Assembly (NCBI GenBank): GCA_003427395.1
Contig: BFEA01000196.1
Coordinates: forward strand, 1,069,951 to 1,099,128
DNA: 29,178 nucleotides
Reading direction: 5' to 3'
From: Chara braunii
Lineage: Eukaryota; Streptophyta; Charophyceae; Charales; Characeae
Shown piece after piece: positions 10,319 to 18,800 of this stretch (the stretch's first letter is position 1; the number at the start of each line of letters is the position of its first letter). Both the position numbers and the translations under genes were made by a program. Below the pieces are notes generated by a model. The model was not told where the DNA came from, ran no database searches, and saw nothing but the letters and a program-made list of their open reading frames with translations.

Positions 10319-10338
10319 CTAAGTTTATTTTTACTTAG
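10319..10338. repeat. Short hairpin CTAAGT/ACTTAG
   Basis: CTAAGT (10319-10324) and ACTTAG (10333-10338) form a perfect six-pair stem over an eight-base T-rich loop. It lies between the TAAGTT array and the 122-bp repeat. Confidence 0.6.
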
Positions 10339-10370
10339 GTCAATTCTCGTATTTTCTGGGATCTTTTGTT

Positions 10371-10850
10371 ATACTTGGCCTTGTATAAATTTTGGTAAGC
10401 AACTTTCTCTACGGGAAGCCCGACCGAAATTTCTACGAATCCAAGGAGTTAGTCAAATTTTGACTTGTCAAAGTTCAACTTGTCTTTCCTGTAGATCTGA
10501 CTTAGTAAAAATTTGGAAAGCCTCATTTTCTAAAGGGAGTGCTGCCCAAATTTTTACTTATTCAGGGAGTTAGTCAAATTTATGACGTCTCAAAGTTCAA
10601 CTTGTCTAAGTTTCATATATGGCTTAGTAAAAATCTGGGAAGTCTCCTTTTCTAAAGGGACTGCTGCCCAAATTTTTGCTAATTCAGGAAGTTAGACAAA
10701 ATTGGACTTTGAAAAGTCAAGGGTTATTTCTGATTTCATGTTTGGGCTTATATAAATTCTGAGAGGGCACTTTTCCTACGGGAAGCGCTGCCGAAATTTT
10801 CTTGTTTTTAGAGGAGTTAGATTATATTTTGACAGGTGGCAATTCTGACG
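10371..10850. repeat. ~122-bp tandem repeat, four copies
   Basis: The anchor CTTRTATAAA or CTTAGTAAAA begins at 10380, 10501, 10623 and 10746 (periods 121-123). Units share a TTTTCTAAAGGGA-like centre, a CTGCCCAAATTTT-like right part and GGAGTTAGTCAAA-like linkers. Within unit 2, AGTAAAAATTTGG and CCAAATTTTTACT are perfect 13-base inverted arms; in the other units the arms are diverged. I recall similar AAATTT..GGGAAG..CCGAAATTT texture from terminal or untranslated regions of plant Ty3/gypsy elements, but this was not checked. Confidence 0.88.
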
Positions 10851-10960
10851 ACCCACCCTGAATAGAGAAAATTTTGTCATTAGTCTACCTTTGCTTTGGG
10901 CACTGGCTTAGAGGTAAGCTTGGACTTAGTTGGCCGGTAACTTTGAAGTGAGAATGTGCT

Positions 10961-10979
10961 ATGGAGGTTTATCCTCCAT
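10961..10979. repeat. Perfect hairpin ATGGAGG/CCTCCAT
   Basis: Seven pairs over a five-base TTTAT loop. Confidence 0.75.
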
Positions 10980-11088
10980 ATGCTGATGATTAAGCTTGGG
11001 CATTTGACCTATCTTATGTTACAGGTCCTTTGGGGTGTCTGATTCAAGATCATGACTAGATTCAGCTTGATCCCCTGAGGATCATCTT

Positions 11089-11107
11089 ATGTTATCACTG
11101 ATAACAT
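11089..11107. repeat. Perfect hairpin ATGTTATC/GATAACAT
   Basis: Eight perfect pairs over the three-base loop ACT, in otherwise unassigned DNA downstream of the 122-bp repeat. Confidence 0.8.
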
Positions 11108-11716
11108 GTCGGTTGCCGATTCGTCGGTTTACGATTCTACTCCAATCCACTCCTGCCACTCAACCTAAAGGCTTTAGCCTTGTGATTGAACTGTTTTGTT
11201 GTGTTTTCACCCGGACTTTATTGAATGGTCATCCAACAAAAGTACTGAGTATTTATTTAAGAGTTGCACGAGTGAGGCTTGTATGGCTAAAGCGAGGGGT
11301 ATGAGTGCAATGAATGGTTGAAGTTGAACCCGTGTAGTGCGTGGACTTCTGGATGAATCTTTGATGCGATTGCATGTGCGATTGTCGTTCGGACTCTGGA
11401 TGTGATTGTCTGCGATTACATACATATATGGCTGAGAGGAGCTCCACTGTGACTGTGAGAAGTGATCGTCCTATATAATCAACCCTTATATATGTACGAG
11501 TACCCTGAGTATTTGAGAGACCTACTGTAATTGTGCGTAAGGGTTAACCAGACTACGTCTTTGAGAGAAAAGGGAGATCCCCTTTTACCCTTTGCTTGTT
11601 GGAAATTTTTATGGTTGGACGTTGTAGTCCGTGGCAGCCGTCAAAGTCAAACCCCTTAACTTTCGCCCAGGTCTGGGGTAGGACTTATCCCCAGGGCTGC
11701 AAGAAACGACTACCAC
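11108..11716. other. No gene recognised, probable retroelement DNA
   Basis: Short frames on both strands lack motifs. The stretch continues the LTR-like texture of the preceding region into the hairpin cluster that follows. Confidence 0.4.
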
Positions 11717-11895
11717 CACAGGTATGGACCTGTGTACCACCCACTGTGCACAGAGTGCAGAAGAGGGTGTGTGGTCTTCAACCGCGCTTGGCGGTTGTCC
11801 TTCGTCGAGAGATTAACCCTCAAGGCGACACTTGAGTGTCGAACGCGACCCTCGAGATTAACGAGGGCCACGTGAGTATGGGTACTACATAGTAC
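11717..11895. repeat. Six short hairpins in 180 bases
   Basis: In order: CACAGG-tatgga-CCTGTG (11717-11734); CAACCGC-gcttg-GCGGTTG (11779-11797); CTCAAG-gcgaca-CTTGAG (11819-11836); GACACT-tg-AGTGTC (11827-11840); CCCTCG-agattaa-CGAGGG (11849-11867); GTACTA-ca-TAGTAC (11882-11895). The third and fourth overlap and cannot form together. All stems are perfect and unrelated in sequence. Confidence 0.85.
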
Positions 11896-12580
11896 GCCGT
11901 TATTGCGACTGCTTGCGTACGCTTGCATTGCGAGTTGATATGAGTTAGCCCTGCGTCCGCGCGGTCTTATATCAAGTCTCACGCGCTACGCCCATCAGAT
12001 TTCCGTATCGAAAAGTTATGGGATGGCTACCGAGGGGCTAGGAGGGTTGTCGCGTTGTTTGTGTAGCGTTGTTCGTGTTGTGTCGTTTCGTGCGTATGTG
12101 TGTGTGTGTTGCTATCCTGTGGTTGTTAAAGTGGTGTGCGCGTGGTGTGTGGGATATGTCCTAGTCGACCGACGACGGGCCGCGCTTGGGACTTCAGCCC
12201 CCCAAGATGTCGGTTCGCGTGTGGGTCCGATAGAGGCGTATTACCGCGCGTACCCCCTATGCTACAGCGAACGAGAAACGCCCTTGGCTGGTCCACCTCT
12301 GCGATTGCAACTGATTAGCTTTCGTACTGTGGACTGGTAGCTCGGCGGGGATACGCCCACCGAAGGGAGGTGACAACTCCCGTAAGGTGGAGGTAATTCG
12401 TGCCTCGCATAGGCCCTATCCTGTCATAGGGGCTCGCGAGAGGTATGGTTGGCGCAATCGGTCGGAGCGGCTTAAGGAAGCTCCATTTGTGTGTTTGTGA
12501 CGAGGTTGGTTCAACTCCTGCGTGACGCGGCCGAGAGGGTCCTGCGCTGCCGCGTGTGGTGCCGGACCGATGCGCCCGAC
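11896..12580. other. GC-balanced LTR-like DNA, no gene
   Basis: Paired arms continue: TTGATAT with ATATCAA (about 11935-11976), GGGAG-gtgacaa-CTCCC (about 12365-12381) and CCCTAT-cctgtc-ATAGGG inside a longer stem near 12400-12440. A 105-residue plus frame at 12023-12340 is Val/Arg/Cys-rich without a recognisable motif and is not called. Confidence 0.35.
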
Positions 12581-12589
12581 AGTGTTGTC

Positions 12590-12670
12590 GCCGTAAAATT
12601 CGACAGCGCTTCCACACTACTGTCGTTAAAACCAGTGTCACCGCCGTAAACATTTGGCAGCGCCTCCGCA
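12590..12670. repeat. Second locus of the 53/54-bp repeat
   Basis: CAGCGC at 12604 and 12658 gives a 54-base period, and the segment between carries the same CCACACTACTGTCGTTAAAA and CCAGTG words as 5338-5391. Orientation is the same as at 5210-5445, about 7.3 kb away. Direct rather than inverted orientation argues against the two loci being the two ends of one DNA transposon. Confidence 0.85.
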
Positions 12671-12739
12671 GTATATCAACAAGAACTTATTGCCGCCGTG
12701 CAACATTTTCCCTCACTCCCAAAGAAATTACCTGCTGCC

Positions 12740-13178
12740 GCCATAGCTATGGCAGCACGCGTCTCCTCCAGCTATGCCACAACTACACCACTCCTGCGGC
12801 CTTCCCCCTCCTCGCAGAGGTGGTGGCTATGGCATCCTCCAACCCCAATCCTCATGCAGACCTCCACTCTCTACCCTCAGCCAGCAGCTCCTCCTCCAAA
12901 CAACCAACACTCCACTCAAGTGGAATGCCAGCAGCATCAACCACGAATGAATGCTGGTTGGTTGGCTGCTGGCTTCCTTTATAGCCAGCTGAGGGCAAAG
13001 AGCAGCAGCTTTGCCCCCAGCCAAAACTTGGAATAGGGTCTGACCCTTGATCTAAATCACGATCAAGGGCCAGAAAACTTGATGTTCCCCAAGGGGAACC
13101 AAGTTCTGGGCCGTAGTAATGCATCTGGCCTTCACCCGCGGCCAAACGCGGTCCAGAAATGGCTGTACCAAGCCATTT
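12740..13178. repeat. Hairpin cluster upstream of the hammerheads
   Basis: Perfect stems in order: the palindrome GCCATAGCTATGGC (12740-12753); GCTGGC/GCCAGC (12968-12989); GGGCAAAG/CTTTGCCC (12993-13016); CCCTTGATC/GATCAAGGG (13044-13069); a stacked stem 13070-13109 with CCAG/CTGG, AACTTG/CAAGTT and GTTCCCC-aa-GGGGAAC; AAATGGCT/AGCCATTT (13157-13178). Plus- and minus-strand frames of 97-142 residues cross this stretch, are Ser/Pro/Gln-rich and show no domain. Confidence 0.8.
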
Positions 13179-13257
13179 TCAGCAGTGCTGTCTCATCAGG
13201 ATGCAGATGCTTCTGGCCCTGCATCTGGCCCGACGTTTGGACCAAAACCACGACGTT

Positions 13258-13315
13258 TCTTCTTTTTTTTTTTTCCTCTTTTTTTTCGTCCCTCTTTTCT
13301 TTTCCACCCCTGCCC
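13258..13315. repeat. T-rich tract
   Basis: Two T-runs within pyrimidine-rich sequence. Possibly an antisense poly(A) relic, but no duplication flanks it. Confidence 0.7.
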
Positions 13316-13514
13316 CCTTCAACATATGCCCGCTCCTGGGCACCTACAATGCCAGGTTCGGGCAACAGTAAACAACTGCTGCCCATTTTCAATCAGGAAC
13401 GGGCGCAGCTGTTCACGCCCACAACTTTCAAGGGGGGGGGGGGGAATCAAGGACACAAAAAAAAATAAATTAAAATAAAAAACAAAAACAACAAAAAATG
13501 GAACCAACTTACCT

Positions 13515-13541
13515 GCCCCGTATGTAGCTGCTTAACGGGGC
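13515..13541 (+). repeat. Hairpin H1 of hammerhead module copy 1
   Basis: GCCCCGT (13515-13521) pairs with ACGGGGC (13535-13541) over a 13-base loop. It occupies the same place relative to the hammerhead as CAGCCGC/GCGGCTG (13813-13832) in copy 2. Confidence 0.7.
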
Positions 13542-13570
13542 GCCTCCATTCGCCTTTGCCCATCCACAGA

Positions 13571-13627
13571 TGGGTTGTCGGGGCACAGCCCCATGATGAG
13601 TCCGTGCAAGTCCGACGAAATAGCCTA
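13571..13627 (+). ncRNA. Type III hammerhead ribozyme, copy 1, core-mutated
   Basis: The parts follow the type III order. Stem III 5' strand is 13571-13577; the cleavage triplet GTC is 13577-13579; stem I is GGGGC-aca-GCCCC (13580-13592); the core is ATGATGA (13593-13599); stem II is GTC/GAC (13600-13602 with 13614-13616) with an 11-base loop; GAAA is 13617-13620; the stem III 3' strand runs to 13627 with seven pairs including wobbles. The consensus core is CUGAUGA, so C3 has become A. C3 normally pairs with G8 in the active site, so this copy is expected to be inactive or very weak. Just upstream, CCCATC-caca-GATGGG (13559-13574) competes with stem III. The family is known from plant retrozymes, viroid-like RNAs and other retroelements. 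Confidence 0.8.
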
Positions 13628-13636
13628 ACCCAATCA

Positions 13637-13791
<155 letters not shown>

Positions 13792-13812
13792 CCCCCCCGT
13801 CATGCCCAAATA

Positions 13813-13832
13813 CAGCCGCGTTTATGCGGCTG
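13813..13832 (+). repeat. Hairpin H1 of hammerhead module copy 2
   Basis: CAGCCGC-gtttat-GCGGCTG: seven perfect pairs, six-base loop. It is followed three bases later by CATTCG, a linker also present after H1 of copy 1. Confidence 0.75.
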
Positions 13833-13860
13833 ATTCATTCGATTTTGCCATTTTGTCAAT

Positions 13861-13913
13861 GGTTGTCGAGGTTCAGCCTCCTGATGAGTCAGTGGAAGTC
13901 CGACGAAACAGTC
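13861..13913 (+). ncRNA. Type III hammerhead ribozyme, copy 2, intact core
   Basis: All conserved hammerhead parts are present in type III order. Stem III is GGTTG (13861-13865) with CAGTC (13909-13913), five pairs including two wobbles. The cleavage triplet GTC is 13865-13867, so self-cleavage is predicted after C13867. Stem I is GAGGT-tca-GCCTC (13868-13880). The core CTGATGA is 13881-13887. Stem II is GTC/GAC (13888-13890 with 13902-13904) over an 11-base loop, and GAAA is 13905-13908. A short stem III is typical of plant retrozyme hammerheads, which work best in dimeric or tandem transcripts. H2, CCATT-ttgtc-AATGG (13848-13862), overlaps stem III and would compete with it. Copy 1 lies 288 bases upstream in the same orientation. 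Confidence 0.85.
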
Positions 13914-13931
13914 TAACACAGGCATACTTCT

Positions 13932-13951
13932 CCGTTCGTTCGAACGAACGG
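13932..13951. repeat. 20-bp perfect palindrome
   Basis: CCGTTCGTTCGAACGAACGG, centred on TTCGAA, 18 bases after the hammerhead. As RNA it could form a hairpin or pair two molecules at a self-complementary kissing site. Confidence 0.9.
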
Positions 13952-14091
13952 GCACCTAACAACCAGGTAAGAACAACAAAAAGAAAGAAAAACAATCTAA
14001 ATAAATTCTAAGAAGAAAATCTAAAGAAAAACATCTAAAACGAAATCTAACAAAAAAAAGAACTCACTTCTGAAAAAATAAAATAAAAATG

Positions 14092-14170
14092 GTCGCCCGT
14101 TTCAAGGGCGACTGTTTGATTTACTAGGACTGAAAAAGCCCCAGTCACTTCAAAGTGCGCCACATGGCGC
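14092..14170. repeat. Three consecutive hairpins
   Basis: GTCGCCC-gtttcaa-GGGCGAC (14092-14112), GACTG/CAGTC (about 14128-14146) and GCGCC-acat-GGCGC (14157-14170). All stems are perfect. Confidence 0.8.
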
Positions 14171-14184
14171 TATACTTTTTAGTT

Positions 14185-14210
14185 CTTTATTTTTTTTTTA
14201 TTTTTTTTTC
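14185..14210 (-). repeat. T-rich run, possible SINE poly(A) tail (minus strand)
   Basis: Interrupted T-runs that, read on the minus strand, would be the A-tail of the SINE-like DNA at 14459-14716. No target-site duplication was found. Confidence 0.4.
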
Positions 14211-14292
14211 CAGAAATGAAAACCGTTGGCCTATGTCAACGCTTACTTTATATTTGTGATACACCGACAAACTGTTGACATACAGACCGGAG

Positions 14293-14421
14293 TTCGAATC
14301 CTGACTGGGATTCGGACCATTTCTCGATTTATGCGTGTCATCCTTGCGCAGGGCCAAACTGACCCACACGGTCGATTTCGGCCGCGCGATCTGGTAGATC
14401 GCGAGGTTGAAATCAACCTCG
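14293..14421. repeat. Three perfect hairpins: 14293, 14385 and 14402
   Basis: CGAATCC-tgactg-GGATTCG (14295-14314, extendable by two pairs), CGCGATCT-ggt-AGATCGCG (14385-14403) and CGAGGTTG-aaat-CAACCTCG (14402-14421). The first includes GTTCGAATCC, which also resembles a tRNA B box. Confidence 0.85.
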
Positions 14422-14458
14422 TCACATCAAGGGAAGGGGGACCGGGCAACTCTCAGCA

Positions 14459-14550
14459 AAAGGAGCTAGCCTAGTTGCTTGTTGTCGGGCTCGATCCCTG
14501 AGTCAGAGGGGTAGTACTCTGACAATGGTACCTACTGGGCTAGCTCCTTT
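14459..14550 (-). mobile_element. tRNA-like SINE head with 13-bp inverted arms
   Basis: Outer arms AAAGGAGCTAGCC (14459-14471) and GGCTAGCTCCTTT (14538-14550) are perfectly complementary. On the minus strand the interior has TAGCCCAGTAGGTACC (14542-14527), a fair A box of the RNA polymerase III promoter. It is followed by a perfect seven-pair stem GTCAGAG/CTCTGAC (14502-14523) with an eight-base loop, like an anticodon arm, and then GGATCGAGCCC, a degenerate B box. That order fits a tRNA-derived SINE rather than a working tRNA, because the 13-bp closing stem is too long and no standard 7/5/5 cloverleaf forms. Confidence 0.45.
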
Positions 14551-14659
14551 CTCACGCTTAGAGAGGAACAACCTTTCTACATGAAGAGCATAGATGCCCA
14601 GCAGACCTCCCTTCAGCGCTTAGCAGGTTGTGTAAGCCCGCCTGTTACCGTGGCTGACT

Positions 14660-14716
14660 GACTAGGTTGGCGGCCCACGGCCTTAACAACTGCCCTACTA
14701 AGTAGGCCATAACGCC
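14660..14716 (-). mobile_element. Second tRNA-like (SINE) head
   Basis: The minus strand reads TGGCCTACTTAGTAGGGCA (14709-14691), a good match to the A-box/D-arm pattern, followed by GTTGTTAAGGCCGTGGGC. No clear B box follows at the expected distance. It lies in the same orientation as the head at 14459-14550 and may be part of the same composite element. Confidence 0.35.
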
Positions 14717-16200
14717 ATCGCCCCCGGTCCTCGAAAAAAAAACCCGTGGACCAAAAAAAAACTTCCTATATCCCTTCAGGTTGCGGTTCCAACCTCGTCG
14801 CAACAATCTTTTTTTAGCCCGCTTAGGCCCTGAATCGCGCGACTTAACAGCCGCGCGTCAGGCTTTTAGATAGAATAGCCTAGCTTCAGTCTTTCCACGA
14901 CCCCGTACCCCTGCGGCCCTGTCGAGAATCGTGGATGACAGGTCGTACTGCCAACTACTGCTATTTTGATGAGACGTCAACGACGTCACGAGAAATTCAA
15001 GTCTCTCGGTCATAGAGTTGGTCTGAATAAAATTTTGGCAAACGTTAGCATCATCAAGTCCCTCAATCCAACGAAAAAGTCGGACGGCGTCCAACATTGA
15101 AAAAACACCGGCAAATTTCTCTGTCAGGGTATTTGCCCCGACAACATTCTCATGCCCCATTGAACGACGTCCCCGTTGTTCACCCTATATTAACAAATAA
15201 TATAGGTCTGTCTGGATTCTTATGGAACTCCTTTGTAAAAATAATAACAAAATTCTCCCAATCACAATTAGGCCAAAGCTTATACCAGAATCCAAGTCAT
15301 TCCCTCCGTAGTCTAAAATTCAATCATTCTTTATTGGAATGATACCAGATATAATTTCCGACAGGTATTTTTCCAGAACCCTATAATTCCTCCATTTGGC
15401 TTTATCCAACCTGAGGACACTACAATCAGAATAGTCCCGACAGCATCTCACCGGCGACTGCTCAATACTATTATCGTCCATGAATGAGTCCTATGGAGCG
15501 ACATTCACGTCCCTCTTAATCAAGATAAGAATACAAACTTCATTTGTATAATCTATCAAGCAACCGTCCGGAACTAAGCCAGAGAGTTTTTACCAACATT
15601 CAATGAACGACACTCTCTGTCGTCCCCTATCCAAATGGACATTAGGATTCTTACGAAAGTCCCATGTGAAAGCAATAGTTACAGTACACAACAATTCAAC
15701 AAACATCCCTGAATACGACCTGAATTCTCACATCAACATTCAATTTGACTTTTAGAAGTTTTATAATTCATTCATTCAACATGATCATCCCCCTGTAGGT
15801 CTTGATACAATCCCAAAAATAGTCACGTCACATTATTCTGTCACGGTACTAATTTCGAGATTGCCCAAATCTAGGTTCGAAGTAATAAAGTGGGCAAAAG
15901 ACGAAAAAGGGGGGTGATGGGTATCCATTTTAGGCATGCTTAAACTATAAGTTGTTTGCATTATCTGCTTTTACGCTTTCAATTTGAAGATCACCTTTGT
16001 TGGGGATACATTCGTATTAGCATGGTGCTTGTGTTCGCCACTTGTCTTCAGGGGGAGGTAGTCCGGGTCGACGTAGTAGTAACCCCCGTTGTAGGGAGGG
16101 GGAGTCTAGTAGAACCGATATCGGATTTGGAGAGAAGAGTAAATAATCTTTCGGAGGGGGAGGGAATCCTCTTACTTGTCCAATAACAATCGGAAGGGTA
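14717..16200. other. Unassigned DNA, no gene
   Basis: Short hairpins persist: GTTGCG/CGCAAC near 14783-14803, GACGTC-aac-GACGTC near 14973 and ATCATTC-tttattg-GAATGAT at 15323-15343. None of the frames (up to 100 residues on minus at 14858-15160) has recognisable content. Confidence 0.4.
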
Positions 16201-16244
16201 AAAGGTTGGTGAGCATATATATATTCACAATAATAACACACAAT

Positions 16245-16990
16245 CCAACCATAATATAACCCCGATAGGTACTCGGGCTGGTCTACAGTTATCTTAGGTA
16301 AGACACTGCCTAAGGTGGCTTCTTGGAAACATTCGGCTCCAGACTTGCCTGAAGTGGCGCACAAGCTGGTCTAGACTTGCACACAGAGTTGGCTTAGGTA
16401 AGACACTGCCTGGATAGCTCCTTGGAAACATTTAGTTCCCAAAATTGGAAGTCAAGTTTTTTATTTGTTTGGTTTTAACCATATATATATATACCATTTT
16501 TTTAATTTAAGATGAAATCTATGACCTGGCTTGAACAGAACTTGCTTGGAGCGGTACCCATACCAACCATAACATAACCCCGATAGGCATACAAACTAGT
16601 CTAGAGCTGGCTTAGGTAAAATATTGCCTAGGGTGGTTCCGAGGAAACATATAGTCTTAGAGTAGCCTTGGTTCACAACCTATGACTAATAATCAATGGA
16701 GGGTGCAAAGGGGGTGAGCCGGAGGTTTTCCGTGACATGAATCGCCCCTGCGACGAACTGGTGCGGGTTACTAGATCGATAACGGCCCCCTCAATATGAA
16801 CCAGACAACTAACCACAACAATAACACAACACCTAATATGGCAATAATAGGCTATGCTAGGAACATGTTGTCTGGATTGGGTCATGGGTTGTCTTAGGTC
16901 AGACCTTGGTCAAAGTAGGACCACTAGACACTGCCTAGGGGTGACTCTATGGAATGTTAGTTGTCCGACCAACCCCAGGTGGTGCTCATA
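16245..16990. repeat. Dispersed repeat with CTTAGGTAAGACACTGCCT core
   Basis: The core CTTAGG recurs at 16293, 16393, 16611 and 16893, followed in most copies by a TAAGACACTGCCT-like word and TGGAAACAT. A second shared block, ATAACCCCGATAGG, occurs at 16256 and 16574 (318 bases apart), and an ACAATAACACA block near 16225 and 16815. This fits a ~318-bp unit with internal partial duplication. In the first copy CTTAGG pairs with CCTAAG. Confidence 0.75.
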
Positions 16991-17400
16991 AGGAAAACAA
17001 AATATAGGATGATCAAGCTTAGTGACCAAGGTACCCGTGCAGCAAGGCTCGTTTGATAGTGTCAGTGGTTCAACTAGGGTTGGAGGTGTTGTCCTAGCCT
17101 AGCGTTGGTGTATGCGACTATTGTCCGATACATCCGAGATACGGCCAACAAATGCCCCCCGTAGATGGGGAAGCAGGTGTTACACTAAGGAAGAAGATCG
17201 GTGAGGTAGGTTGGGGTAGGTCCTGTAAGCATAAAAAAAAAAAAAAAACTTGAGGAGCTTTCACAGTGAAGTGTGGAGAAAGAGGAAGATGAGAGAATTT
17301 GTGAGACAAATGGATTTATCTCTCCTCTGTAAGAAAAGTGGCAAGACTCATCACGCTTTATTATTGGTCTACAACATGTGTGGACTTATCTCTCCTCTTT
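16991..17400. other. Unassigned, with a 16-base A run
   Basis: An A run at about 17233-17248 has no recognisable flanking duplication. No gene was seen. The short phrase GGACTTATCTCTCCTCT-like appears twice near 17310 and 17383. Confidence 0.4.
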
Positions 17401-17404
17401 AAGA

Positions 17405-18410
17405 GAGAGGACGGGATAAATATTAAAAAATATAGACCCATCACCCTTCCATAGTGCTCTACAAGTTGTTATCCAAGGTCTTCGCAAATAAGATGATAGG
17501 AGTAATGAAAGACATCATCCACCTGTCCCAATCACGCTTCATGAGAAATTGAAACATCAAAGAAAATAGTTTAGTGGTCAATGAATGTTCAAACTCACGC
17601 GGCAATCCAAACAAAAAGGAACATTCATTTTCATCGATTTCGAAAAGTGTACGGCCATGTGAATAAATATATAGAAAAAATTAACTCTGGTATTTGCTTT
17701 AGAATATTTTTATCGGAATGTCACCACGAGGGTGCAAATCAACGATAACCTGACACTCATAGTGACACTTGAACGGTCAATCAACCAACCCTCATTTCCT
17801 GCCAATCAACCAACCCTCATTTCTATTCCTTGTCATCATGGAGCCCTTATCGAAAATTTTACGAAAATAAAGATGTTAACCGAACGAGTATATCATGGAT
17901 CCTGCAAAATGCAATCTCGGTGTGTTCCCTCTTTGCAGATGACCTCATAATAATGGTGAATGCTACAAAGAGGAACATGAAAGACATTCAAAATTTGATT
18001 GACCGTTTTTGTAGAGTGACAAACATGATAGTCAATTGGGGCAATGACACCCTGGGGTAGTGGATCTATTACTAGGTGAGAGGTCTTTGGAAAGTTGGCT
18101 CCTGGTAGAGGCACTTGTGAGGGTCCTATGAGTTTTGATCACGACATATAGTAAACCCAAAACAAGTGATGAATGGGTGAGTCAGCCAACATTGCTAGAA
18201 CTTGCTAAATGTGGCCATAAACACACCTTTATCTTAGGGTGAACCCTCATTATCATCAACGTGTTTTTTGCATCTTTGTGGTACAAAAATCGGTTTTATC
18301 GCCATTGAGTGAGGAAAGTATCAAACCTCATAAGAAAAAAATTACCGCTCTCTTATGGTGGGGGAACAGATTAGTCGGAACACCATCAGTCGTGTAGTCT
18401 GAAACTCTGT
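17405..18410 (+). pseudogene. LINE A: reverse transcriptase remnant
   Basis: Translation in shifting frames gives the landmarks of a plant L1-like reverse transcriptase in order. KKYRPITLP (about 17428) matches the start of the RT domain; LYKLLSKVFANKM follows in another frame; FIFIDFEK (17624-17647) matches the FxDFEKAYD block; a VQINDNLT..LERS block (about 17730-17780) follows; FADD (17932-17943) is the catalytic YADD-type motif; then NMKDIQNLIDRFC. A thumb-like LSEESIKPHKKK..LLWWGN lies near 18310-18365. Several stops and frameshifts separate the pieces, so it is dead. The FADD aspartates themselves are intact. A 21-base segment is duplicated within it at 17778-17798 and 17803-17823. In a live element this enzyme would copy RNA at the nicked target site. 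Confidence 0.88.
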
Positions 18411-18599
18411 GATTCAACCTACAACCAACTTCAATAGGTGAAGAAACTCATCTTCTCTACATATAACCTATGGAGCCCCCTGACCTTATAATAACTGACC
18501 CATCTCACACCCAAGGCACCCCAGTCAATACACCCACAAGCGTGGCTATAAGACCGATATTAAATGGTACGCCGAAAGTCGCACTTTAAGGACCAGGAG

Positions 18600-18800
18600 G
18601 AAACCGGGCAGAACATTGGATATACTCTGTCCCAAAACAACATCTAGGACAACCTGATTAAAACCTGGAGGTGGCTTCCCTTGCCAGGCTGAGTTTCACA
18701 AAGGAAACTGAAACGAATAGTGAATATACTATGCCCCGAAGCAACATTTAACCTAACCCGATCAAAACCGGAAGGTGGCTCATCCTGCAAAACCGAGCTC
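18600..18800. repeat. Two-copy 104-bp tandem repeat
   Basis: ATATACT at 18620 and 18724 anchors two diverged copies that share CAACAT, GATYAAAACC, GGAGGTGGCT-like and GAGYTYCAC-like words. It lies downstream of LINE A and may be part of its 3' region. Confidence 0.7.

Noticed and set aside
13150-13235. A third hammerhead-like core on the minus strand (CTGATGA, then GAAA 12 bases later, with GATGCA/TGCATC before it)
   Set aside because: The base before the presumed cleavage position is C instead of the required U, stem II has a wobble and a mismatch at its base, and stem III does not pair. The adjoining AAATGGCT/AGCCATTT hairpin is better explained as its own structure.
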